Assembly: GCA_964017195.1 (NCBI GenBank)
Contig: OZ024889.1
Span: 67,962,358 to 68,026,357 of the forward strand
From: Siderastrea radians
Taxonomy: Eukaryota > Cnidaria > Anthozoa > Scleractinia > Rhizangiidae
Reading direction: 5' to 3'
DNA: 64,000 nucleotides
In this document: piece by piece, positions 56,507-64,000 of the stretch
Layout of the letters: every line of letters begins with the position of its first letter
Position numbering within the stretch: position 1 is the first letter of the stretch
Translations under genes and position numbers: made by a program
Notes under the pieces: generated by a model
What the model was told of the DNA's origin: nothing
The model's database searches: none
What the model saw: only the letters and a program-made list of their open reading frames with translations

Positions 56507-59500
56507 GTTTTTAGAGACGCATTTTGTAAAGCCTTAATGCGTTTACAAGATAAAAAATATTAAGACCTAACTTACAACCTTTAAACTAACAATGGATAAA
56601 ATATAAAAATGCTAACTACTAATTGCTATGGATAAAATATAAAAATCGGTCTACAAGATAAGGAAAACCGGTGAACCAGCTAAAAAATAAATTAATTTAA
56701 AAAGATACGTCTTTAAAAGCCATGTGCATTCCTTAACATTAGAGGTAGCGTGTTCCAAAGTCTCGGCGCGGCGTTCGAAAAGGCCCGATCGCCGTTTGTT
56801 GAAGTGGGCGATCTAGGAACTGTGAGCAAGCCTTGCGAAGTCGAACGTAAGCTGCGTGACGGTACATAATGATTCACAAGATCTTCAATGTAAGATTGAG
56901 CATATCCATTCACAGCCTTATACGTAAGCAGCTTGAACGAAATACGTTCTCTAACGGGTAGCTAGTGTAGTCGTTGCAGAATAGGGCTTGTATGATCAGT
57001 GCGCTTAGCCTTAACAACTAGTCTTGCAGCAGTGTTCTGAATGCGTTGTAACCTTTGAACCTCAGTAGAAGGCAGACCGTAAAACAGACTATTGCAACAG
57101 TCCAGCTTAGAAGTTATGAATACTAAGCGCTCGGTACTACTCTGGGTAATATATTTCCTGACTCTACCAATGTTACGGAGCGCCAGGGATGCATGGCGGA
57201 AGATGTTGTTAACGTGGCTTGTCATGGTGAGATGACGACCCATAATAGTTCCCAGATTACGAGTTTTGGAAACACAGGGTATAATGTTTTGGCCAAATGT
57301 AATATTCGATAAGGGAGGATATCGAGTAAACCAAGATGTGAGATGGAGAACTTCTGTCTTAGACGGGTTACAAACCAACTTGTCAGAGAGGAAGAAAGCT
57401 TGAATATCATTCATACACAGCTCCAAAGTTAAAAGCGCAGGCTGCCTTACTGCGGGGTTCAAAATGATATAGAGTTGCGCCGCGAATCATCAGAATCTAG
57501 AAGGTGCACTTAAGATAACAATGTAAGCAGTATAGTAACATAGTAACGAGGCTCGCTGTTGCCATAAATTCAGAGGCACTTTGATGTGAAACTGCCGCTA
57601 ACTCGCGGGTCTCCTAAACTTGAAGGGAAAGCAGTTTCCACTGCTTCTTTTACTCCTAGTGTAGTTAACCATTAACCCTCGGACGTAGAAGGCAGGTAGA
57701 TGCCCCCCCCCCCCCAATAAGGTTTTTCGTGATGTTTTCCAAGACGATTTTTCATCAGCACCTGCCGTTTTCAGTAGCTGTACGTATATCACTTAGACAC
57801 ATTTTGACATAAGTTTGGTGAGAAGCAGTAGCTGTTATTGCGAGATATGACGTCTTAAGCAGCAGGTGATCAAGCTATTTTTGGGTAAAAATGTGTGTTT
57901 TTCACCTTTTTAGGTGATAAAAGCACAAATTGCTCACAAAAAGCAGCAAAGTGTTTAATTATGTCATACTTTACATGTATAGCATCAAACGTTCTTAATC
58001 TCCTCCGTTTTTTGATAATCTCTAATTTGGGGGACAATCCTAGATGGCTGTCATATTGGCCGCCATTTTTTATGACGGCACAGGCCCCTAGCAGCGCCCT
58101 AACCCATGATGTATACCTCATCTTGTAGAGCACATCAAAGGCTTTCTAACAAAGGCCAAATCTTTGCTAAATATTGAAACATAGAAAAAAGCAGGGCAGG
58201 GGTTCCATCAATCCCCCCCCTCCCCCGTACCACGGTAAGGTGTGACTTAACATGAGTTTTCCTATGACAAACCATGTTATATGACCTGTCGGGATTTATC
58301 TTACAGAAAATCTGTTCCTTTTTTATTTTGCTAATACTATTACCCATACACGTGCACTCAGTTCCATACGCCAGCCTGCCGCACAAAATGGACACAGAGA
58401 TCACTATTCGATCCTTCTTCGCCGATAATATTGGGTTATTAACCCGATAAGGGGGCCAACACAGTATTTCAGGTTACGGTTCAACCAATTAAAACCCATC
58501 AACTGAAGTTGACCGAAGCCTCCTTTCCAGAAGGATTTAAATCCTTAAATTGCTCAAACGTCCTTACGAAGTACGGAATTTGGGGTGAAAATGTATCTCT
58601 TTACCCAAACAAAACATTGTGTTCAAAAATTTACATAGTCATTTAAGTCTTATATTGCTTACACGCAATTGTTCTTTTAAAGGAAACGTCTCAGTGTGGA
58701 ACGCCTAACAATGGTTGTCAGCATAAGTGCTCAAATGGAGTGTGTTCCTGCAATGCTGGCTATTATCTGGTCTCTGACAAGAAGAATTGTATCGCTAAAG
58801 ATTGCAAAATGCCAAAGCCATCATACTGTGCACCAGGTTAGTGAAAACAATGTAGCCTGACTTCAGTTAGGCCTCAGGGTATCATGTGGCACCGATAAGA
58901 CCCCATAAGACCTCTTCAGTGTTCTAATGAAGACAATACAAGGAATGAAAACTCCTTGACTGCAGGAGCAATTTGCTTTTATTTTTTTTCTTAAAGCTCG
59001 AAAAAGAGGGTTGTTCAGTATATATAACAAAACGATATTATTTTGACACCGATCTTCTAGACTACGAGAAGTCCCTCTTTCCGTTCAGGGATAGTAGAGG
59101 GAAGCGCACAAGGGAGCGAGCGAGCGCGAAAATCGCCTGCGACGTTGAAACGTGATGCGCTTGTCGGCTTACTACACTAGCGGCTCGACACGCGCGTCAC
59201 GTTTCAACGCGGCAGGCGATTTCATGCTCGCTCGTTTGTTCGTTTTCCTCGTCAGTCCCTGAGCGGAAAGAGAGACTCAGTCTCGTAGTCTAAAAGATCG
59301 GTGGCACAGTAATATTTTTTTGTTATATAAACTGAACAACCTTTTATGTAAAATATTGGTGCTGTTTAACAAAAACACAACACCATCCTTGTTGACTTTG
59401 TTATGTATAACAATGCGCATTTATTTAGAAACAGGGACCGTGGCAGGTTCAGTTCCCATCTTGTTATTTTCTTATGCCAAGAGTTTTTTCAGGCACTACA

Positions 59501-62500
59501 CTCGGCAGCACGTGCAAGCACGCCCTCGTCACGTGCCCAGGAGGAAAGACCACTTATCCTGTCACGTGTTCATTGGGTTGTCCAAAAGATTATTCCATAA
59601 AGGGAGCGTCCACAGTCACATGTCAGACGTCAGGACAATGGTCTACGTATGCTACGTCATACTGTCGACGGAATAATGATCCCCCAACACAGGTTTGTAC
59701 AAAAAATCTTCTCTCTTTACATTGAAAGCACAGTTGTTCCGTTTGTCCTGTAACTCCTAACAGTGATTGACTAACATTTAATTTCTGGTCAAAATGACAA
59801 TACTGTTTTAAACATATGGGTAAATGGAAATAACCAAATGCTAGTCAAATGAAGAGCGGGAAAACTTTTGAAAACGATGATGTCGCTTGTAAGCACGTGT
59901 TAAAAAAGGCGGCAATATGTTGGTATTATTTTAGCGTTGTTTTCTTTTACTGAATTTAAAACAGTGTTTTTGTAATAATGTTGATTTATAACACTTTCTC
60001 AATGGCAGGGCTCTAAATGAAGAAGCCATGTCGAATCTCCTAAGAAGAGACTCGAAGAGTTAAGAACGTTTTCTTTTTCAGATTATTTTGTCAGGATCAG
60101 CCAGCGTTCCGGAAAACAAACCACGTGGTACTAAAATCGGTTCATTTACGTCTGTGGATCCGAATTCTAAAGACCAGCACAGCTACATTATTGTAAGCGG
60201 TGGAAGTGGCAAGTTTGAGCTGCGAGGAGCTGATTTGTTCACATTGGCTTCCTTCAATTATGAGTCATCTCAAAACAAGTGAGTCCTTGAACGCAGCAGT
60301 GTTACTAAACAGGAGGCCCCGTTAGGGGTTATGGAGATACGGGATATTTGAGGAAAAAATTATAGGGATACGGGACACAGAAGGAAAATATTATAAGGAT
60401 ACGGGATATTTGAAAAAGAAATATGGGGATTTTCAACGCGAACTTCGAGATCGCACAATTAAGGGGAAAAATTAATGGGATACGGGATACCCACCCCATC
60501 CCCCCTTAATGCTGCCTCAAGTAGATACTGTCTACACCGTTTAAGGATCTTCAACGTATTCAAACGTTACCTACTTTAATAAAAGAAAGTTGACTTTAAG
60601 GGGGTGGGGAGGAGGAAAAGAAGGCAGGGAAGTAAACGTTAACAGTGCGTGGCATACTGGCAAAAAACTAAATAGAGAAAAGTTTTGTTTTCATCCTGTT
60701 GAGAACATTAAACGAGATCAAAGTCGAAAACCGTGGCAAGCGCAACACAGTCCAACAGGCGGTCGGCCTGTTGGATGTGTAGTAGAACTTGGACTGAAAT
60801 AGTATATGCGAAGGTGTTTAGGAGACCAGATATAGAAAAAATTAATCGTTTCATCCCCTCTTCGCCGTGCCATGTTTATTTTAAGTGATGAGTGATAACT
60901 CTTTAGCACAATTTCAATTCTATTTTGTTTTACGCCGCAGATTTTCACTTGTAATAAGGAGCACAGACAACGGCAGTCCACCGATGAAGCTTGAGAAAAC
61001 ATTTACAATTTCTGTCACAGACGTGAATGAAAAACCTACAGCTATCCAGGTAACTAAACCGCCTCGCAGGAAGAAAAAGGTCATCACCCGAGATATAACG
61101 CTAAAAATTCAGAAGGATGATGCTTTACAGTCTGCTGGATTATCGCAGTATATTGGCGCATAAACTTTTTAGTAACGCTTCAAACAAGGCACAAAAAATT
61201 TCGCCAGCAAACTACAAACTATTGGTTCACTTTAAATTAAATCAAATATCGGAGCTGAAACCGCGACAACCGACAAGAGGAGTTTTTAACTAATAATTTC
61301 GAGCGCTTTCTACCGAATTCGTCTCAATACAGCCCACGACCCCTCCCTTTTTTTCCGGGTTTACCTTTTTCTTTACGTCACAACCCCCAACTTCCTCTTG
61401 TATACTTTTAACCACAGTTCCTCTGTTTAAGTCCATCTAGGAGTACAGTTAAATAAAGGCAGTTTCTTCCATAAATATGTCAAATAGACCGGAGGGTACC
61501 CTACAGTGGGTTGGCACCTCATCCAGACGGTGAAACAATGTTGTTTTTAACTGTTAGAATTATTTAACAGTACACAAAAACAACACTCTACACTTAGTAC
61601 ACTTTATCTAACTAGAAAACAAACTCCTACACTGAAGAAAAATTACGCCACGCTAGTTGCCCAAATATCCTAAACAAGCCTCACTTGATTTATTTTTGGA
61701 TAAATAACAACTAGATTTTTATAGCCTAATTCACTTACTGTAGTAAGTGTGAACCATTTTGTAGAAAAAAAGGTTTTAACAGTACTCATACTTGCATTTC
61801 TTTCTTTTTCAGTTGTCAAGTAAAGCAGTTGACGAGAACAGCAACGTGGACACAGTGGTCGGCAAGCTCAGTACCGCTGACCCAGATAACGGACAGTCGT
61901 ACAGTTACACTTTGCTGGATGGTGCTGGTGGGAGATTTAAAATTCAAGGGGATTTAGTTAAGGTAGCTGTCGACGTTTGTCCCAAAGCACCATGACAGTT
62001 TTAAATACTCCGCACAGGAGCCCACAACCTGGAGCGCCCAATTGCCATATATTCGTGTCACGGCGTTTTCATAGAACAGTTTATTTTTAGATTGAATTTC
62101 AGACTCCTATAAAATCCTTGCAAACTGATCACAAGCTTTGCAAACTATTTATCAGCCTTGCGTTATGGCTTATGTTGCGAATCGGGCATTTTAGATGAGG
62201 AGCAGTGGAGGGCCTCCATTTTTGATGGGATGCAGACTCATGCGGAACGAAGCCTAAATTTTCGTGGGAAATAGTTGTCTAGAAAATGTCTAAAAATAAA
62301 CTAGTGTGTGAAAACGCCGTGACATAAGCTTAGTATGGGCGTACGTTGCACTCTCCGGGTTATGGACTCCTGTTCCGGAGTTTTAATTGATTGATTACCC
62401 TTTAGAAAAGTTAACCACCGGCATACTAAACAGCTCTACAGGAAAGTACTGCTCAGTAACTTTCACTTCATTTACATACTTAGGGACAAATAAGAGGGAC

Positions 62501-64000
62501 AAATAGTACACATAATATTTATCTTCCTTCTCTTGAGATGTGTCTGTTTTAATAAATATTGTGTTTCTCAGGTTGCAAAGTCCAACAAGAATTGTCTATT
62601 GAACGGTGGTTCACAGTGTCTACTCAACTACGAAAGTAATTCTTCTTACACCATAAGAGTCCGCAGTACCGACAGCGGTTCCCCATCTCAGTCTGTGAAC
62701 TCGTCATTTCAAATAGCTTTGAATGACATCAACGATCAACCACGTGGTCTGAAATTGTCCAATTACAAGGTGACTGAAAACGCACCGGTCAATTTCAAAA
62801 TCGGAACTTTTTCCGCTAGTGACGAGGACAGAGGACAAAAGCTGAGTTTCTCATTGGTAGATGATGACTCTGGCAGATTTTCCCTGGACAGTAAGGGTAA
62901 TCTTTACAAGGCCAAGTCAACCGACTACGAAACTAGCAAAGTGCACTACATTGTGGCCAAAGTCAGTGATAACGGGAAGCCATCCTTTTCGGTAAGTGCA
63001 CAGGAAGACCAAGCTCGCTGTAAGGGTCAGTTTTCACAGTGCAATCTTTGGCAAAAGAACTTGTTGCTCGTGACATGCCAAAATGTTGTTTAGTTTCGTT
63101 TCGTTTCGTTTCTATTGGAATACTATAACCCTCATATTTTCAACGTTCATTCGACAATTTATACATCTGTGCCTCAAACTTGAAAACAAACTGAAAACTC
63201 TTGCTATCCTGAAGGAACGGAACATTTATAAACGTTTTGAAAACTTACTTTCTTATTTGTTTATAATGTTAAATTCCATAATAACTTGAGATTTTTTTGT
63301 TTCAACAAGAAACGCAAAAGGGAATATAAATATTAAATAAGCTAATATTTTTTTCTATTTTTCAGATGACAAAGAATTTTTCAATTACTGTTGTGGATGT
63401 TAACGAGGCTCCAGTCTCTATTGTCCTCTCTCAGAAGAGCGTGCCGGAGAATTCGAAGCCTGGTACTCGCGTGGGAATTTTATCGGCTACAGACTCCGAT
63501 GCTGTGCAAAATTTAACATTTAGACTGGACGATGATGCGGCTGGTAAATTTTCTCTTCAACCAAACTCCTCCTGTCAGAGTCTCAGCCCAATCGGAACTC
63601 GATGTACTACAGGGTTATTGGTCAGCGGTGCTATCAACTACGAGGATGAGTCGAGCTTAAACGTGATTGTTCGCGTGACAGATAATAAAGGGCTTTTTCG
63701 CACAGAGTTGTTTAACGTGACAGTGATTGACGTGAATGACCCACCCACAAATATCACGCTGGATGGAAGTGCGTCTGCTTCGATTCCTGAGAACAGCAAA
63801 GGTGTTCAAATCGACAGCCTTATCACAGAGGACGAGGATCAAGGACAGAGTTTTACTTATACCTTGACCAGCAACCCCGGAGGAAATTTTGAAATAAGAG
63901 GAGATAAGCTGTTTGCCTCCACAAGCGCTAATCTTGACTACGAGTCTTCTAAGAGGCATCAGATCACGGTGAATTCGACTGATAACGGTAATCCACCTTT
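46452..64000 (+). CDS. Large secreted or surface protein: TSR(8)-EGF-sushi-cadherin(5+), 3' end beyond window
   Basis: Thirteen exons can be joined with correct GT/AG sites and matching phases: 46452-46870, 52056-52245, 53685-53858, 54652-54871, 55601-55878, 56169-56288, 58683-58836, 59493-59692, 60082-60278, 60941-61049, 61813-61962, 62572-62991, 63366-64000. They give at least 1,088 residues with no stop. Order: signal peptide and Arg tract (1-31), eight TSRs (about 32-472), an EGF-like module (about 472-518), a sushi/CCP-like module (519-580), and cadherin repeats (from 586) with PEN, DxNE/DxND and Asp-rich calcium motifs. TSRs mediate extracellular matrix and receptor contacts; cadherin repeats mediate calcium-dependent adhesion. 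No membrane segment is reached, so anchorage is unknown. The intron models are mine and need transcripts. Confidence 0.82.
46774..48418. repeat. Tandem duplication of about 820 bp covering the 3' end of exon 1
   Basis: Copy 46,774-47,586 and copy 47,587-48,418 are almost identical. The second copy includes the last 32 codons of exon 1 (QMRTMQITQ...CNTGV) still open and with a perfect GTAAGT donor (about 47,687), but without an acceptor or start in front. Both copies contain the AATAAA signal and a 'cagtgtatttaaacggacac' pair. The very high identity marks a recent event. Confidence 0.92.
47055..47060 (+). terminator. Candidate polyadenylation signal for a short exon-1 transcript
   Basis: AATAAA in 'cataaataaagtc' lies 180 bp after the TAA that overlaps the exon-1 donor. 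It is repeated in the duplicated copy near 47,868. It could end an intron-retaining short form; no equivalent was seen close behind the array copies. Confidence 0.4.
49129..49576. mobile_element. 448-bp MITE-like element with GAGGGTCCCCAATA ends
   Basis: The left end GAGGGTCCCCAATA (49,129) and right end TATTGGGGACCCTC (49,576) are perfect 14-bp inverted repeats. The interior is made of many degenerate 'aatcccg' units. It lies in intron 1. The short frames crossing it (for example 48,930-49,358) are chance. Confidence 0.82.
49577..51290. other. Intron 1 sequence, nothing identified
   Basis: AT-rich with a T16 run near 50,380 and no domain-bearing frame on either strand. Confidence 0.5.
51291..51360. 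repeat. 70-bp hairpin with 30-bp arms
   Basis: Arms 'agcctgcgtgcagacgtctc' plus 'ctatttcctt' pair across a 10-base loop 'ccgcgggtgg'. The first bases resemble those of the hairpin at 45,196. Confidence 0.92.
51470..51790 (-). repeat. Array 106-bp minisatellite in inverse orientation, about three units
   Basis: On the minus strand the units read 'gtgctg...gtgatg' style cores with 'ggttctaa(c/t)tttgag' and 'gaaagctac'. The same family lies at 4,280-20,760 on the + strand and as a fragment near 62,400-62,460. It is in intron 1, just before exon 2. Confidence 0.65.
52056..52245 (+). CDS. Exon 2: end of TSR 2 and TSR 3 (first constant exon)
   Basis: The acceptor 'ttttttaacctctag' precedes it. 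One base completes a Val codon, then CCPVNCVVNSWSSWGGCNAAC continues directly from CNTG/CDTG of the first exons, giving the CC-P-x-x-C linker seen between the other TSRs. TSR 3 ends SCRGPCCPRNCQ. Donor CAG|GTAATC, phase 0. This exon is the candidate joining point for exon 1 and all array exons. Confidence 0.85.
53163..53224. repeat. 62-bp hairpin in intron 2
   Basis: Perfect 27-bp arms (gcgcaacctacagattattc...) around the 8-base loop 'ctctagca'. Confidence 0.95.
53548..53596. repeat. 49-bp hairpin in intron 2
   Basis: 16-bp arms 'ggtaactgttgtcagc' and complement around a 17-base loop, 90 bp before the exon 3 acceptor. Confidence 0.92.
53685..53858 (+). CDS. Exon 3: TSR 4
   Basis: 58 codons, phase 0 at both ends (acceptor 'catttcatttag', donor AAG|GTATCT). 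It carries FTSWTPWGSCSA, then an insertion PPGKCSVNSG before TRKRTRR, and ends CTPVPIQCK. Its pre-Arg-ladder loop is longer than in the other TSRs. Confidence 0.82.
53965..54070. repeat. Imperfect (CAT/CGT)n microsatellite in intron 3
   Basis: Runs of 'cgtcgtcgt' and 'catcatca' triplets, interrupted. Thr/Met-rich frames here are accidental. Confidence 0.85.
54164..54279. repeat. 116-bp hairpin in intron 3
   Basis: 'agacccaggagcaga' pairs with 'tctgcccctgggtct', and 'ggggcaagggaaagtcggaa' with 'ttccgactttccctcgcccc'. Probable foldback MITE. Confidence 0.88.
54652..54871 (+). CDS. Exon 4: TSR 5 and start of TSR 6
   Basis: Acceptor 'tttcgtcctttag'; 73 codons plus one base; donor ACAG|GTAAGT, phase 1. 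TSR 5 reads MSPWSSWTACNPTNGKCGAGTQ and ends SCTHSCCPRDC. TSR 6 starts VVSSWTAWSACSTTCGTG, with a WxxW C-mannosylation-type motif and a CSTTCG O-fucosylation-type motif. Confidence 0.85.
55140..55465. repeat. 73-bp tandem repeat in intron 4, about 4.3 units
   Basis: 'gccaat(c/t)aga' phase points at about 55,154, 55,229, 55,302, 55,375 and 55,448. Unit core: 'ttcacaatagaccacagtga', 'tctactaatagcgaata'. Confidence 0.88.
55601..55878 (+). CDS. Exon 5: rest of TSR 6 and TSR 7
   Basis: Acceptor 'gtttttctgtttcag'; donor GTG|GTAGGT, phase 0. The first part SKTRTRRITTQPYC completes TSR 6; NNRDCVMSSWTAWSICSNGCG opens TSR 7, which ends CTDYRENRDCV. In this frame it is fully open, with Cys spacing of two TSRs. 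Confidence 0.85.
56169..56288 (+). CDS. Exon 6: TSR 8
   Basis: 40 codons, phase 0; acceptor 'taattattttgaag', donor AAG|GTAAGA. It reads VSSWGSWGACSEKCAVGSKQRT through GRDCPPLK; its last Cys comes from exon 7 (ETSQC). It is the last TSR before the EGF-like module. Confidence 0.82.
56475..56506. repeat. (TAA)n microsatellite, probable LINE tail
   Basis: About ten TAA triplets at the 3' side of the minus-strand LINE fragment, where CR1/L2-like elements commonly end in short tandem repeats. Confidence 0.7.
56507..57470 (-). mobile_element. LINE 3' fragment (CR1/L2/Rex-like) in intron 6
   Basis: The minus-strand frame 57,462-56,962 contains CNPSKTEVLHL, KTRNLGTIMG, FRHASLALRNIGRVRKYI, TSKLDCCNSLFYGLP and RLQRIQNTAARLV, the hallmark C-terminal part of LINE reverse transcriptases. 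A second frame (56,913-56,713) carries YVPSRSLRSTSQGL and RLWNTLP. The 5' end and the catalytic centre are missing; the frames are separated by a disruption near 56,950. Inserted antisense to the host gene. Confidence 0.88.
57471..58682. other. Intron 6 remainder, no gene seen
   Basis: It contains a C15 run near 57,700 and a C-rich run near 58,215. No recognisable frame. Confidence 0.5.
58683..58836 (+). CDS. Exon 7: EGF-like module
   Basis: Acceptor 'gttcttttaaag', donor CCAG|GTTAGT, phase 1. It encodes CGTPNNGCQHKCSNGVCSCNAGYYLVSDKKNC, whose six cysteines follow the EGF order C-x(n)-C-x3-C-x4-C-x-C-x(n)-C, then KDCKMPKPSYCAPG leading to the sushi-like module. The Asp/Asn calcium-binding start is not evident. 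Confidence 0.82.
59011..59340. repeat. 330-bp foldback MITE in intron 7
   Basis: Outer arms 'gttgttcagtatatataaca' and 'tgttatataaactgaacaac' pair, continue through 'caccgatctt(c/t)tagactacgag', and inner parts 'aatcgcctgc'/'gcaggcgatt' and 'acgttgaaacgtga'/'tcacgtttcaacg' pair. No coding frame. Confidence 0.9.
59493..59692 (+). CDS. Exon 8: sushi/CCP-like module
   Basis: Acceptor 'gccaagagttttttcag', donor CAG|GTTTGT; enters in phase 1 and leaves in phase 0. It encodes CKHALVTCPGGKTTYPVTCSLG, then GASTVTCQTSGQWSTYATSYC, resembling the C-x-C...G-x-W-x-C pattern of complement control modules. Cysteine number is slightly higher than the canonical four, so the assignment is moderate. Confidence 0.75.
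60082..60278 (+). CDS. Exon 9: cadherin repeat 1, first part
   Basis: Acceptor 'cgttttctttttcag', donor AACAA|GTGAGT, phase 2. It encodes ASVPENKPRGTKIGSFTSVDP, a GKFELRG strand and FNYESSQN. The PEN and VDPN motifs are cadherin calcium-site features. Confidence 0.85.
60310..60510. repeat. Degenerate 'gggatacggga' repeats in intron 9
   Basis: 'gatacggga(t/c)a' recurs about five times within 200 bp. The composition recalls the 'aatcccg' interior of the element at 49,129-49,576 on the other strand, so this may be a decayed relative. Confidence 0.6.
60941..61049 (+). CDS. Exon 10: cadherin repeat 1, end
   Basis: Acceptor 'gttttacgccgcag', donor CAG|GTAACT; phase 2 in, 0 out. It encodes FSLVIRSTDNGSPP and TDVNEKPTAIQ, the DxNE linker typical between cadherin repeats. 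Confidence 0.85.
61050..61812. other. Intron 10, nothing identified
   Basis: No gene or clear repeat. The reading frame running on from exon 10 to 61,163 is intron read-through with no cadherin motif. Confidence 0.5.
61813..61962 (+). CDS. Exon 11: cadherin repeat 2, first part
   Basis: Acceptor 'tttctttctttttcag', donor AAG|GTAGCT, phase 0. It encodes KAVDENSNVDTVVGKLSTADP, DNGQSYSYTLLDG and GRFKIQGDLVK. Confidence 0.85.
62056..62324. mobile_element. 269-bp MITE in intron 11
   Basis: Ends TGTCACGGCGTTTTCA and TGAAAACGCCGTGACA are inverted repeats. No coding frame. A fragment of the array minisatellite, inverted, lies just after it near 62,400-62,460. Confidence 0.8.
62572..62991 (+). CDS. 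Exon 12: cadherin repeat 2 end and repeat 3
   Basis: Acceptor 'attgtgtttctcag', donor TCG|GTAAGT, phase 0, 140 codons. Repeat 2 finishes with NYESNSSYTIRVRSTDSGSP and LNDINDQPRGL; it has an extra Cys pair (NKNC...SQC). Repeat 3 has VTENAPVNFKIGTFSA, SDEDRGQ and DYETSKVHYIVAKVSDNG. Confidence 0.88.
63366..64000 (+). CDS. Exon 13: cadherin repeat 3 end, repeats 4 and 5 (continues past window)
   Basis: The acceptor 'tttttttctatttttcag' precedes it. It encodes VVDVNEAPVSI, repeat 4 with VPENSKPGTRVGILSATD, a Cys pair (SSCQ...RCTT) and VIDVNDPPTNI, then repeat 5 with SIPENSKGVQI, EDEDQGQSFTYTL, DYESSKRHQI and STDNGNPP. The frame is open to the last base, so the gene runs on to the right. Confidence 0.88.
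   Translation, partial: MTKNFSITVVDVNEAPVSIVLSQKSVPENSKPGTRVGILSATDSDAVQNLTFRLDDDAAGKFSLQPNSSCQSLSPIGTRCTTGLLVSGAINYEDESSLNVIVRVTDNKGLFRTELFNVTVIDVNDPPTNITLDGSASASIPENSKGVQIDSLITEDEDQGQSFTYTLTSNPGGNFEIRGDKLFASTSANLDYESSKRHQITVNSTDNGNPP

Noticed and set aside
60590..60802. Gly/Lys-rich 70-codon frame in intron 9
   Set aside because: No domain; lies between two well-supported cadherin exons.
1..64000. tRNA, rRNA, CRISPR or bacterial operon features
   Set aside because: None seen: no cloverleaf with internal promoter boxes, no regularly spaced identical repeats with unique spacers; the repeats present are minisatellites and foldback elements.

Overview
The window looks like nuclear DNA of a cnidarian, probably an anthozoan (coral or sea anemone). 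It is AT-rich, has small exons in long introns, is packed with inverted-repeat DNA elements, and carries Penelope-like retroelements. Its genes are extracellular thrombospondin type-1 repeat (TSR) and cadherin modules. The taxon is inferred from this style, not from a marker gene.

Region 1 (1-24,900) is a tandemly amplified array. Six copies of one exon (from 375, 8988, 12578, 17047, 21366 and 24414) encode a signal peptide, an Arg tract and two TSR modules. Copies at 8988, 17047 and 24414 are open; 375 and 12578 are broken by several stops and frameshifts; 21366 has one +1 shift in a G7 run. A seventh copy survives only as a mutated start at 11822. Each copy follows a shared promoter-like module of about 250 bp, and five more of these modules have no exon. 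Blocks 1-12,460 and 12,520-21,360 are tandem paralogues that differ by transposon insertions, several of which can be dated against 'empty' sister sites.

Region 2 (25,500-40,600) is a mobile-element island. It holds a Penelope-like element with an uninterrupted 699-codon frame between inverted repeats, a foldback element, a second, frameshifted Penelope-like copy, a LINE remnant, and an imperfect palindrome of 4.4 kb bounded by TTAA. All of 25.57-35.09 kb is also bracketed by an inverted minisatellite. Region 3 (40,600-46,390) shows no gene.

Region 4 (46,394-64,000, open at the right edge) is one large + strand gene reconstructed exon by exon. It has a TATA box, a first exon homologous to the array exons, then twelve more exons with matching splice phases: in total eight TSRs, an EGF-like module, a sushi-like module and at least five cadherin repeats. 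At least 1,088 residues lie in the window.

Main idea: every array exon ends in the same phase-2 splice donor (usually GGAGT|GTAAGT) as exon 1 of the large gene, and the apparent stop codon of the 'small proteins' lies inside that donor. Splicing to the acceptor at 52,056 would complete the second TSR with the same CC-P-x-x-C linker used between TSRs elsewhere. The array may therefore be a set of alternative first exons, each with its own promoter, feeding one constant TSR/cadherin ectodomain. Independent short secreted proteins, or both outcomes, remain possible; junction reads would decide.
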